From CAIPVR01 sp049316905 (lineage in GTDB: Bacteria > Actinomycetota > Acidimicrobiia > Acidimicrobiales > Microtrichaceae), in the NCBI GenBank assembly GCA_049316905.1, contig JBMOJH010000081.1:1-15919 (forward strand): a DNA stretch of 15,919 nucleotides. Direction: 5' to 3'. Both the position numbers and the translations under genes were made by a program. Positions 6,890 through 13,054 of the stretch are shown one piece after another. The notes beneath the pieces were generated by a model, which saw only the letters and a list, made by a program, of their open reading frames with translations, was not told where the DNA came from and did not search any database. Position 1 is the stretch's first letter. Each line of letters opens with the position of its first letter.

Positions 6890-7785
6890 TGGCCGGGCGC
6901 CCACCGAAGAAGGGACCCAAGCGGCCGTCCCGTGCCCCGTCCCGCGCGCCGTCCCGTGCCCCGTCCCGCGCCCCCTCCCGTCGGCCCGCACCCGCCCGAA
7001 CGACGGCCCGCCCGACCGGCCGCGCGACCGCGCCGAAGGAGCGCGGGCTGGGCGGCACCCAGGTGGAGGGTCGCCAGGCCGTGCGCGAGCTGCTGCTCGC
7101 CGGGACCCGCAAGGTGTACGAGGTCCTGCTCTCCACGGAGGTCGACCGCGCCGACATCGTGGCCGACATCGTGGAGCTCGCCGATGAGCTCCGGGTGCCC
7201 GTCACCGAGGTGAGCCGCAGCCGCCTCGACTCGCTGAGCCGCACCGATGCACCCCAGGGCGTGGTGGCCCGCGCCGCCGAGCTGCCGGAGTCCACCCTGG
7301 AGGACCTGTGCCGCCCGGTCGACGGCCGGCCCCCGTTCCTCCTCGCGGTGGACGGTGTGACCGACCCGGGCAACCTCGGAGCCCTGCTGCGGATCGCCGA
7401 GTGCGCGGGCGTCACCGGCGTGGTGCTGCCCAAGCACCGGGCGGTGCACGTGACCCCCACGGTCACCAAGGCCGCGGCCGGCGCGGTGGAGTACCTCCCG
7501 ATGGCGCTGGTGGGCGGCCTCCCGACCGCGATCGAGCAGCTGCGCGCCGCGGAGGTGTGGGTGGTGGGGCTCGACGCCGCGGGATCCACCCCGATCCACG
7601 CCCTGGAACTCGCGGGCGACGCCGTCTGCCTGGTGCTGGGGGCCGAGGGCCGCGGCCTGGGCCGACTGGTGCGCCAGCGCTGCGACCTGCTCGCCTCGAT
7701 CCCGCTGCACGGCCGGTTGGCCTCGCTGAACGTCGCGAGCGCCGGCGCGGTGGCCTGTTACGAAGTGGCCCGACATCGCGCCTGA
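6889..7785 (+). CDS. rlmB: 23S rRNA (guanosine-2'-O)-methyltransferase RlmB (TrmH/SpoU family)
   Basis: A SAM-dependent SPOUT methyltransferase of 298 residues; RlmB methylates the ribose of G2251 (E. coli numbering) of 23S rRNA. The first 55 or so residues are a basic, Pro/Ser/Arg/Ala-rich disordered tail containing PSRA repeats. An RNA-binding L30e-like domain follows (about 57-130, starting GGTQVEGRQAV). The knotted catalytic domain has SpoU motif 1 at 159-173 (DPGNLGALLRIAECA), motif 2 around GAEGRGLG and motif 3 at 279-292 (SLNVASAGAVACYE), with Asn281 in the active-site loop. The order ispD-ispF-rlmB matches actinobacterial chromosomes except that cysS is missing between ispF and rlmB. 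A tRNA target for this TrmH-family protein cannot be excluded from sequence alone. Confidence 0.92.
   Translation: MAGRPPKKGPKRPSRAPSRAPSRAPSRAPSRRPAPARTTARPTGRATAPKERGLGGTQVEGRQAVRELLLAGTRKVYEVLLSTEVDRADIVADIVELADELRVPVTEVSRSRLDSLSRTDAPQGVVARAAELPESTLEDLCRPVDGRPPFLLAVDGVTDPGNLGALLRIAECAGVTGVVLPKHRAVHVTPTVTKAAAGAVEYLPMALVGGLPTAIEQLRAAEVWVVGLDAAGSTPIHALELAGDAVCLVLGAEGRGLGRLVRQRCDLLASIPLHGRLASLNVASAGAVACYEVARHRA
6925..6984 (+). repeat. 12-bp coding tandem repeat (about five units, PSRA) in rlmB
   Basis: Five consecutive 12-base units based on CCGTCCCGYGCN encode PSRA four times and then PSRR. Units alternate between CGT and CGC for Arg. The last unit is the most diverged, starting with CCC. 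The array lies entirely in the basic N-terminal tail before the folded domains, so changes in copy number would stay in frame. Confidence 0.85.
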
Positions 7786-7797
7786 GGGCGCGGCCGG

Positions 7798-7803
7798 TAG
7801 GGT
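7798..7803 (+). promoter_or_regulatory. -10 hexamer (TAGGGT) for leaderless acyltransferase transcript
   Basis: TAGGGT, a 6-base spacer CCCCCG and then GTG at 7810. The hexamer is identical to those before radA and the dienelactone-hydrolase-like gene. Confidence 0.55.
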
Positions 7804-7809
7804 CCCCCG

Positions 7810-8397
7810 GTGCTCACCCTCCTCGCACGCTGCTGGCTGTTCCTCTGGCGCTGGCGGGCCGTCCCGCCCACCGGGGAGGTGCCCGACCGCTGCGTGGTGA
7901 TCGCGGCGCCGCACACGAGCAACTGGGACTTCCCGCTCACGCTCGCCCTGGCCCGGGTGAGCGGCGTGCCCATCCGGTGGCTCGGCAAGCACCAGATGTT
8001 CCGGGGGCCGGCCGGACCGATCATGCGGGCGCTGGGTGGGGTGCCGGTGGACCGCTCGGCACCCGGTGGTCTGGTGGCGGCCCTCGCGGCGGAGTTCGCC
8101 CGTCGCGACCAACTGGTGCTGGTGGTGCCCGCCGAGGGCACGCGCAGCCGCACCGAGTACTGGAAGTCGGGCTTCTACCGGATCGCCGAGGCAGCGGACG
8201 TGCCGATCCTCTGCTGCTTCGTGGACCGTGCCACCCGCACCGGTGGCTTCGGGCCCGTCATCCACCCGTCCGGCGACCTGCGCGGCGACATGGACGTGAT
8301 CCGTGCCTTCTACGACGGCAAGGTGGGGATCCGCCCCGATGGCTTCGGCCCCGTCCGCCTCCGCGAGGAGGAAGAGGGCGGTGACGCGGTCGCGTAG
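7810..8397 (+). CDS. PlsC-like 1-acyl-sn-glycerol-3-phosphate acyltransferase family protein
   Basis: A 195-residue acyltransferase of the PlsC/glycerolphosphate acyltransferase superfamily, probably acting at the inner face of the membrane in phospholipid or glycolipid acylation. The catalytic HX4D motif is HTSNWD (His35 to Asp40). The substrate-binding motif appears as PAEGTRSRTEYWKSGF (about 110-130). The downstream VPILCCFVD segment corresponds to the conserved Val-Pro-Ile motif. A hydrophobic N-terminus with Trp residues (4-16) may attach it to the membrane. The protein is shorter than typical PlsC (about 240) and resembles the compact acyltransferases often found in actinobacteria. The exact acyl acceptor cannot be told from sequence. 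Its TAG stop is followed after 13 bases by the next gene. Confidence 0.87.
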   Translation: MLTLLARCWLFLWRWRAVPPTGEVPDRCVVIAAPHTSNWDFPLTLALARVSGVPIRWLGKHQMFRGPAGPIMRALGGVPVDRSAPGGLVAALAAEFARRDQLVLVVPAEGTRSRTEYWKSGFYRIAEAADVPILCCFVDRATRTGGFGPVIHPSGDLRGDMDVIRAFYDGKVGIRPDGFGPVRLREEEEGGDAVA

Positions 8398-8398
8398 G

Positions 8399-8404
8399 TA
8401 GCGT
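8399..8404 (+). promoter_or_regulatory. -10 hexamer (TAGCGT) for leaderless SCO6745-like transcript
   Basis: TAGCGT begins 2 bases after the acyltransferase stop codon and is followed by a 6-base spacer and ATG at 8411. The position predicts transcription starting at the A of the start codon. Confidence 0.5.
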
Positions 8405-8410
8405 CCGGGC

Positions 8411-9175
8411 ATGAGCACTCCCGAGACCAGCCGGCCCGAGCAGCCCACCCCGACCGAGACCGCCCGGGCCACCGCCGCCGCCGTCGGCGGCATCGCCGCC
8501 GGGTTCATGCTCGACATGAACACCTACGTGGCCGCGGCCGGCGTGGGCTACGAGGGCCTGGGGTTCTACTTCGGCGGGCGCGGCGGCGTGCTCGGCGACG
8601 TGAGCGTGGCCGAGGTGATCGAGGAGTTCGTGTTCTTCCCGGAGGACACGGTGCGCGCCAGCTGGGAGCAGGCCGCGTCGGTGGAGTCCCGGGCCGACGC
8701 CGCCACCCGCTTCGCCGAGGCCGCCGCGGCCTGGTCCGACGAGCACCTGCCCGCCGACGGACCCGACTACGCCCGGCTCGCCGAGCTCGCCGGAAAGGTG
8801 GTGGCCGCGGCGGACGCCACCGGTGCCCCGCTCTTCGCCGGATGGCGCGACCTGCCCGAGCCCGAGGGCCCGCGCGCCCTGGCCGTCCACCGCATGAACG
8901 GCCTGCGCGAGCTGCGGTTCTCCCGCCACGCGGCCGCGGTGCGCGCCGAGGGCGTCGACCCGGTGCTCGCGTTCATGGTCAAGACGCCGTACATGGCCGA
9001 CATCTTCGGCTGGCCGGAGCCGCGGCCCGAGCCGACCGAGGACGACCGCGCCGCGTGGGACCGGGCCGAGACGGCGACCGAGGAGGCATTCGGGAAGGAC
9101 CTCGCCGTGCTCGACGCGGACGAGCGCGCCGAGTTCGTGGCGCTGGCCCAGCAGGTGCTCGCCGCGGCGGCGTAG
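8411..9175 (+). CDS. SalK/SCO6745-like family protein
   Basis: A 254-residue soluble, helical, Ala/Glu-rich protein. It resembles the actinobacterial family called SalK or SCO6745-like, which contains a winged-helix-like region but has no established biochemical activity. Features that suggest this are an early segment rich in Gly and aromatic residues with the GYEGLGFYFGGRGGVLGDVS pattern (about 46-65), a central HRMNGLRELRFSRHAAAVRAEG segment (about 160-181), which looks like a DNA- or ligand-binding helix pair, and the late FGWPEP motif (about 198-203). The pattern of an internal glycine loop followed by the paired Arg-rich helices is what I recall of the family; I cannot confirm it by search. 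It is convergent with the membrane protein at 9179, with only 3 bases between stop codons. A regulator role is possible but not shown. Confidence 0.7.
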   Translation: MSTPETSRPEQPTPTETARATAAAVGGIAAGFMLDMNTYVAAAGVGYEGLGFYFGGRGGVLGDVSVAEVIEEFVFFPEDTVRASWEQAASVESRADAATRFAEAAAAWSDEHLPADGPDYARLAELAGKVVAAADATGAPLFAGWRDLPEPEGPRALAVHRMNGLRELRFSRHAAAVRAEGVDPVLAFMVKTPYMADIFGWPEPRPEPTEDDRAAWDRAETATEEAFGKDLAVLDADERAEFVALAQQVLAAAA

Positions 9176-9178
9176 CGC

Positions 9179-10207
9179 TCAGACGTAGTTCCGGCGGAAG
9201 AGGTCGTAGAGCGCCCCGGCGCCCGGGATCATCGGCAGCCAGTAGGTGAGCATCCGGTAGAGCAGCGACGCGACGATGGCTGCGTCGTGGGGCACGCCCA
9301 CGGCCGCCATGCCGGCGATCAGCACCGCCTCCGGGGCACCGAGCCCGCCCGGCACCGGGACCACGCTCGACGCCGCGCCCGCGAGCTGGGTGATCACCAC
9401 CAGCGCGGCGAGGTTCACCGGCGCCCCCACCGCCGTGAGCAGGAACGCGGCGCACGCGACCTGGGCGGCCATCGTGACCAGCTGCCCGCCCGCCACGGCG
9501 AGGCCGGTGGTCGGGCGGGCCACCGCGCGGCGCACGAAGTGCCCGGCGCGCCCGAGCCAGTGACCCACTTCCTTGCGCAGCGTGGGGGCCCGCACCACCA
9601 CCGTCGTGCCCACGGCCAGCACGAGCACCCCCAGGACGACGATCCAGAAGCTGCTGGGAACGTCCTGGCGGAGCGCATCCGTGTCGAGCGACGACGCGGC
9701 GAACGCGGCGGCCACGGGCAGGGCGATGGTGGAGACGACCGTCGTGAGGAAGCTGCTGAGCCCGCAGGCGCCCGCCGCTGCGGAGGAGTCCATCCCGGTC
9801 CGGGTGAGGAAGCGCAGGCTGAGCGTCAGGCTCCCGGTGCCCAGGGGGGTGACCACCAGGGTCAGGGCCTCGGCGACCTCGAGCTGCACGGTCCGGCCGA
9901 ACGGCGGTGTCCACTCCGCGGCGGCGGCCAGGGAGATCGCGTAGCCCACCCACATGAGCGGGATGATCGCCACCGCAGCGGCGACCCACCACCAGTGGAG
10001 GGTGCCCTCGCGTGAGATGTCGCTCGGGAGGTGGTTGGCCCACAGCACCAGGAGCTCCACCACCAGGATGGCGATCGCCCCGGCCGCGACGGTCCACGGG
10101 GTGACGTGCAGGCGGCGGACGAGGTCCCGCAACTCCGCGCGGGATCGCTCGACGCGTTCGCCCGCGGGGCGGTGCGCCGGGGCCGCGCCGTGGGTCGTGG
10201 GGGGCAC
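9179..10207 (-). CDS. Lysylphosphatidylglycerol synthase TM-region (UPF0104/AglD-like) integral membrane protein
   Basis: A 342-residue polytopic membrane protein with about seven or eight hydrophobic segments, the first at about 38-58. It matches the flippase-like transmembrane part of MprF/AglD-type proteins. The C-terminal signature is visible: a QLAGAASSVVPVPGGLGAPEA stretch (about 277-297), the PxPGGxGxxE motif of this family, followed by a final LLYRMLTYWLPMIPG segment (about 313-327). No cytoplasmic aminoacyltransferase domain is attached. It is therefore more likely to move or handle a lipid-linked substrate than to aminoacylate lipids. The GTG at 10207 follows a TACCGT hexamer by 7 bases. 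The N-terminal 35 residues are polar and basic, with no signal sequence. Confidence 0.87.
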   Translation of the reverse strand: MPPTTHGAAPAHRPAGERVERSRAELRDLVRRLHVTPWTVAAGAIAILVVELLVLWANHLPSDISREGTLHWWWVAAAVAIIPLMWVGYAISLAAAAEWTPPFGRTVQLEVAEALTLVVTPLGTGSLTLSLRFLTRTGMDSSAAAGACGLSSFLTTVVSTIALPVAAAFAASSLDTDALRQDVPSSFWIVVLGVLVLAVGTTVVVRAPTLRKEVGHWLGRAGHFVRRAVARPTTGLAVAGGQLVTMAAQVACAAFLLTAVGAPVNLAALVVITQLAGAASSVVPVPGGLGAPEAVLIAGMAAVGVPHDAAIVASLLYRMLTYWLPMIPGAGALYDLFRRNYV

Positions 10208-10214
10208 GGCTCCG

Positions 10215-10220
10215 ACGGTA
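10215..10220 (-). promoter_or_regulatory. -10 hexamer (TACCGT) for leaderless membrane-protein transcript
   Basis: On the minus strand TACCGT is followed by the 7-base spacer CGGAGCC and GTG at 10207. It lies in the 22-base gap after the Nudix gene, so the membrane protein may be transcribed both by read-through and from its own promoter. Confidence 0.5.
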
Positions 10221-10229
10221 CCGGTGCGT

Positions 10230-10766
10230 TCAGCCGATCGTGCCGGTGGCGAGCGCGTAGCTCAGCGCGGTGAGGGTCAGGCCGTCGGAGATCCCACCGC
10301 CCGTCAGCTCCTCGCGCACCCGGTCGAGCGGCAGCCACTCGATGCGTTCCGACTCGCCCGGGTCCTCCGGGTCGCCCACGTACTCGGCGCCGCGGGCGAG
10401 GAACAGGTGGAAGGTCTGGTCGCTGAGCCCGTTGGAGGGGTGGTAGCTGCAGAGGTGCTCGAGCGGGCCGGGGCGCCATCCGGTCTCCTCGAGCGTCTCG
10501 CGCGCCGCGCCCTGCTCCGGCGTCTCGCCGTCGTCGAGGCCCCCGGCGGGCACCTCCCATCCCCAGGTGTCGGTGATGAACCGGTGGCGCCACAGGAGGA
10601 GCACGCCGCGGTCCGGGTCGTGGACCACCACCCCGGCGGCGTGCCGGGGCAGCCGCAGGACGTGGTGGTCGAAGCGGCGGGAGCCCGGCACCTCCACGTC
10701 CGCGAGCGCCAGACGTAGCCAGTCGCTGTCGTACACGACACGCTCGCCGTGGACCGTCCAGCGCAT
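10230..10766 (-). CDS. Nudix hydrolase (ADP-ribose pyrophosphatase-like)
   Basis: A 178-residue Nudix enzyme, expected to cleave nucleoside diphosphates linked to another group, using divalent metal bound by the Nudix box. The box runs from Gly75 to Trp97 and fits GX5EX7REUXEEXGU: Gly75, Glu81, Arg89-Glu90, Glu93-Glu94 and Gly96. The usual hydrophobic residue after Arg-Glu is Thr91. The N-terminal beta strand region (about 8-40) and the downstream SYHPSNGLSDQTFHLFLA segment (about 107-125) resemble the ADP-ribose/NDP-sugar pyrophosphatase subgroup; the exact substrate is inferred. The ATG at 10766 overlaps the stop of the upstream beta-lactamase-like gene (TGATG), so it is the last gene of a minus-strand operon. 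Longer readings upstream lie in the beta-lactamase gene in another frame. Confidence 0.92.
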   Translation of the reverse strand: MRWTVHGERVVYDSDWLRLALADVEVPGSRRFDHHVLRLPRHAAGVVVHDPDRGVLLLWRHRFITDTWGWEVPAGGLDDGETPEQGAARETLEETGWRPGPLEHLCSYHPSNGLSDQTFHLFLARGAEYVGDPEDPGESERIEWLPLDRVREELTGGGISDGLTLTALSYALATGTIG

Positions 10767-11974
10767 CAGCGTGATGCCTTGACGGCCCGGTCGATCATCG
10801 GCCGGAGCTCGCGGGCCATGGCCGAACCGGTCTCGAACGTGTCCTCGACGACCAGGTAGGCGGCGTAACGCCGCCCCCGGTCGATCCAGGGCACCGTGCC
10901 GTAGGCGCCGGCGTCCTCCACGAGGCCCTGCTGCCCGCGGTCGACCCACCAGCCCATGCCGTAGCCCTCGAGGCCCTCGCTGCCGGTGGTGCCCTCGTAC
11001 ACCTCGCCGATCCGGTCGGCCTGCATGCGCTGCACCGCGTCGGAGGACAGCACCCGGGTATCCCCGCAGCGGCCGCCGCGCAGCTGCATGAGCAGCAGTT
11101 CCGCGTAGTCGCGGGGGGTGACGTAGGCGCCGCCCTCCATGTTGGGGTTCTCGGTGGGGCGGAGCGTGGCGGGGTCCGCGTTGAAGGCGGCGGGGTAGCT
11201 GAACGTGCCCTTCGCTCCGCTCATCACCCCGAAGTGGTTGTTGTAGGCGAGTGACCCGGTGCCGCACGGTTCCACGTAGGTCCCGCGCACGAGCTCGGCC
11301 CACGACTTCCCGCTCGCGGCCTCGGCCACGGCGCCCGCCACCTGCCACTGGGCCCCGCCGTAGCGGAACTGGGTGTCGGGCGGGATCATCTGGGCGTCGT
11401 CCTGCGGGGTGGTGAACACCTTCTCGGCGCAGGCCTGCAGCGTGCCCGAGGGGATGTACTGGCACAGGTAGTCGGGGATCCCGAGCCCGTCCTCGAGTCC
11501 CGGGAGCCCGGAGCTGTTGGAGATCAACTGGGCCGGGGTGATGTCGGGATGGGCGGCCCCCCATGGCGCGACCTTCGCCACCGGTGCGTCGAGGTCGAGC
11601 ACACCCTGATCCGCGAGGCGCAGCAGCACCCCGGCGGTGAGCATCTTGGACGACGACGCGATCAGGCTCACGCGGTCGGGACCGAAGTCGCCGACGTACG
11701 ACTCGTGGATGCGGCCCCGCTCACGGTCGACGATCACCAGCCCGGCGCCGTTGAGGCCCTTTGCCTGCACCTGCTCGCGCAGCTTCGCGTCCACGTCAGC
11801 GAACACCGCCGGGTCCACCTCGGTGGCCGACGCGGTCGGGACCGAGGTGCCGGTGGTGGTGCTGCCGCCCTCGCCGGCCGAGGTGCGGGCGGTGCCGCTC
11901 GAGCAGGCGGCGGCGACGAGCAGTGCGGCGAGGAGGGGCGCGAGGGCCCGGGTGCGGGTCACCGGGCGCTTCAC
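10766..11974 (-). CDS. Serine hydrolase (beta-lactamase/PBP-like, class C family) lipoprotein
   Basis: A 402-residue secreted lipoprotein. It starts MKRPVTRTRALAP, has a hydrophobic core and a lipobox-like AAAC with Cys24. A low-complexity Gly/Ser/Thr linker follows (about 25-52) and then a serine-beta-lactamase domain (about 60-395). The catalytic SxxK is Ser107-Ser-Ser-Lys110. The second motif, usually YxN, appears as Tyr205-Gly-Gly. Four further cysteines (171, 182 and two later ones in EPCGTGS and GGRCGDT) could form two disulfides, in keeping with export. Relatives include D,D-peptidases, esterases and class C-like beta-lactamases, and activity cannot be told here. The GTG at 11974 overlaps the stop of the upstream small lipoprotein (GTGA). 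This gives a three-gene coupled operon ending in the Nudix gene. Confidence 0.88.
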   Translation of the reverse strand: MKRPVTRTRALAPLLAALLVAAACSSGTARTSAGEGGSTTTGTSVPTASATEVDPAVFADVDAKLREQVQAKGLNGAGLVIVDRERGRIHESYVGDFGPDRVSLIASSSKMLTAGVLLRLADQGVLDLDAPVAKVAPWGAAHPDITPAQLISNSSGLPGLEDGLGIPDYLCQYIPSGTLQACAEKVFTTPQDDAQMIPPDTQFRYGGAQWQVAGAVAEAASGKSWAELVRGTYVEPCGTGSLAYNNHFGVMSGAKGTFSYPAAFNADPATLRPTENPNMEGGAYVTPRDYAELLLMQLRGGRCGDTRVLSSDAVQRMQADRIGEVYEGTTGSEGLEGYGMGWWVDRGQQGLVEDAGAYGTVPWIDRGRRYAAYLVVEDTFETGSAMARELRPMIDRAVKASR

Positions 11975-12354
11975 GGCGCGTTGATCGTGCAGGTCTGGGT
12001 GACCGGCGTGCTCAGTCCCGCGGCCGCGCTGACGGTGGGCGCGTCGCACTGCTCGTAGGGCTGGGCGTCGGCCACCGCCACGGTGAGCCGTCCGGTCGGC
12101 ACCTCGAGCACGAGATGTCCGTCGGCGCCGCTGGTGCCCGTGGCCACCAGGTCGCGCCCGGCGCGGACCTCGAGCGGCCGCGACGACGGCCCGGTCCGGC
12201 AGAACGGCTGGCCGGGGGGCGGGATGGTGCCACCGCAGATGGTCTGGCGGGCGGTGATGTCGAGCCGGGTGGGCGCAGGGGTGGGCGCAGCGCAGGCCGC
12301 GACGACCGCGCACGCCGCGAGGGCCAGCGGGCCCCAGATCCGGACTCTGGCCAT
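11971..12354 (-). CDS. Small putative lipoprotein with carboxypeptidase-regulatory-like beta-sandwich
   Basis: A 127-residue predicted lipoprotein of unknown function. The signal region has a basic head (MARVRIW), a hydrophobic core and a good lipobox, VAAC, with Cys21. The mature part has four cysteines (TICGG, PFCRTG, YEQCDA, QTCTI) that could make two disulfides outside the cell. The segment PLEVRAGRDLVATGTSGADGH and the following VLEVPTGRLTVAV (about 60-93) resembles the carboxypeptidase-regulatory-like/SpaA-type beta-sandwich repeat (adornment, then ADGxF-like strand, then VPxGxYTV-like strand). The ATG is supported by a Shine-Dalgarno-like GGGAGGGG 5 bases before it. A TACAGT promoter lies further upstream. 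It is the first gene of the minus-strand operon with the serine hydrolase and Nudix genes, but no functional link is evident. Confidence 0.8.
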   Translation of the reverse strand: MARVRIWGPLALAACAVVAACAAPTPAPTRLDITARQTICGGTIPPPGQPFCRTGPSSRPLEVRAGRDLVATGTSGADGHLVLEVPTGRLTVAVADAQPYEQCDAPTVSAAAGLSTPVTQTCTINAP

Positions 12355-12358
12355 GTCG

Positions 12359-12366
12359 CCCCTCCC
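12359..12366 (-). promoter_or_regulatory. Shine-Dalgarno sequence of the small lipoprotein gene
   Basis: On the minus strand GGGAGGGG ends just before the 4-base GCGAC-type spacer and the ATG at 12354. It is the one clear ribosome binding site in front of an operon's first gene in this window; most others lack one. Confidence 0.6.
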
Positions 12367-12383
12367 GCCGTCGGTCGAGGCGC

Positions 12384-12389
12384 ACTGTA
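12384..12389 (-). promoter_or_regulatory. -10 hexamer (TACAGT) of the lipoprotein-hydrolase-Nudix operon
   Basis: TACAGT on the minus strand, 29 bases before the ATG. A start about 7 bases downstream would give a 5' leader of about 23 bases that contains the Shine-Dalgarno sequence. No -35 element is recognisable. Confidence 0.5.
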
Positions 12390-12484
12390 GGCGTTCCGCC
12401 GTCGCCCGGGCGGCGGGGGAGGAGTTCATCGGAGGGTCGCCCGGAGTTCGCCGGCGTGCCGCGACCTGCTGCGGGACCTGTGCG

Positions 12485-12490
12485 CACACT
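12485..12490 (+). promoter_or_regulatory. -10-like hexamer (CACACT) upstream of the PAP2 gene
   Basis: CACACT, 6 bases and then GTG at 12497. The A at position 2 and T at position 6 match the conserved bases of the -10 hexamer, but the first T is missing. The whole divergent region 12355-12496 (142 bases) otherwise holds the lipoprotein promoter and nothing else I recognise. Confidence 0.4.
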
Positions 12491-12496
12491 GGACGC

Positions 12497-13054
12497 GTGG
12501 ACGACCTCCACCCGACCGGCGCCCTCCGGGCCGTCGACCGTGGGGCGCACGCGCTGGTGGCCCGCACCTGCGCGAACCCGTCGGTGGACCGGCTGATGTA
12601 TCTGCTGTCGGGGCTCGGCGACGACGGGCGGATCTGGATCGGGGCGGCCGCGTTCGAGGCGCTGCGACGCGACCGGCCGGGAGCCCGGTTCCTGCACTCC
12701 GTGGCGTGGTTGGGGATCGAGTCGGCCGTGGTGAACCTGGGGATGAAGCGACTGGTCCGCCGTCCCCGACCGGCGGGCGGTCGCGAGCACACACATGAAC
12801 TGCGACGCCCGACCGACACCAGCTTCCCCAGCGGCCACGCGGCCTCCGCCGCGACGATGGCGGTGCTGCTGTCGGAGGGGAGTCCGCTCGCTCCCGCCTA
12901 CGGGCTGCTGGCGGTGGGCATCGGGGTGAGCCGGGTCCACGTGGGGGTGCACCACGGTTCGGACGTGGCGGCCGGCTGGGCGGTGGGGGTGCTGTTCGGG
13001 TTGCTGGCCCGCCGCACCGGGGCGGAGCTGTTCAGACCCACTTCCCCGGGTTGA
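12497..13054 (+). CDS. PAP2-family phosphatase
   Basis: A 185-residue membrane-associated phosphatase of the type 2 phosphatidic acid phosphatase superfamily, which removes phosphate from lipid phosphates. All three motifs are intact: KX6RP at Lys84-Pro92, PSGH at 111-114 (His114 acid/base) and SRX5HX3D from Ser145 to Asp156, with His152 as nucleophile. Hydrophobic helices flank them (about 66-82, 115-125, 130-145 and 155-172). Bacterial members act on phosphatidic acid, PGP or undecaprenyl pyrophosphate; the substrate here is not clear. The GTG at 12497 is chosen because CACACT lies 6 bases upstream and because earlier in-frame readings run through the reverse-strand lipoprotein. Its 3' end overlaps the convergent FAD oxidase gene by 23 bases. 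Confidence 0.88.
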   Translation: MDDLHPTGALRAVDRGAHALVARTCANPSVDRLMYLLSGLGDDGRIWIGAAAFEALRRDRPGARFLHSVAWLGIESAVVNLGMKRLVRRPRPAGGREHTHELRRPTDTSFPSGHAASAATMAVLLSEGSPLAPAYGLLAVGIGVSRVHVGVHHGSDVAAGWAVGVLFGLLARRTGAELFRPTSPG

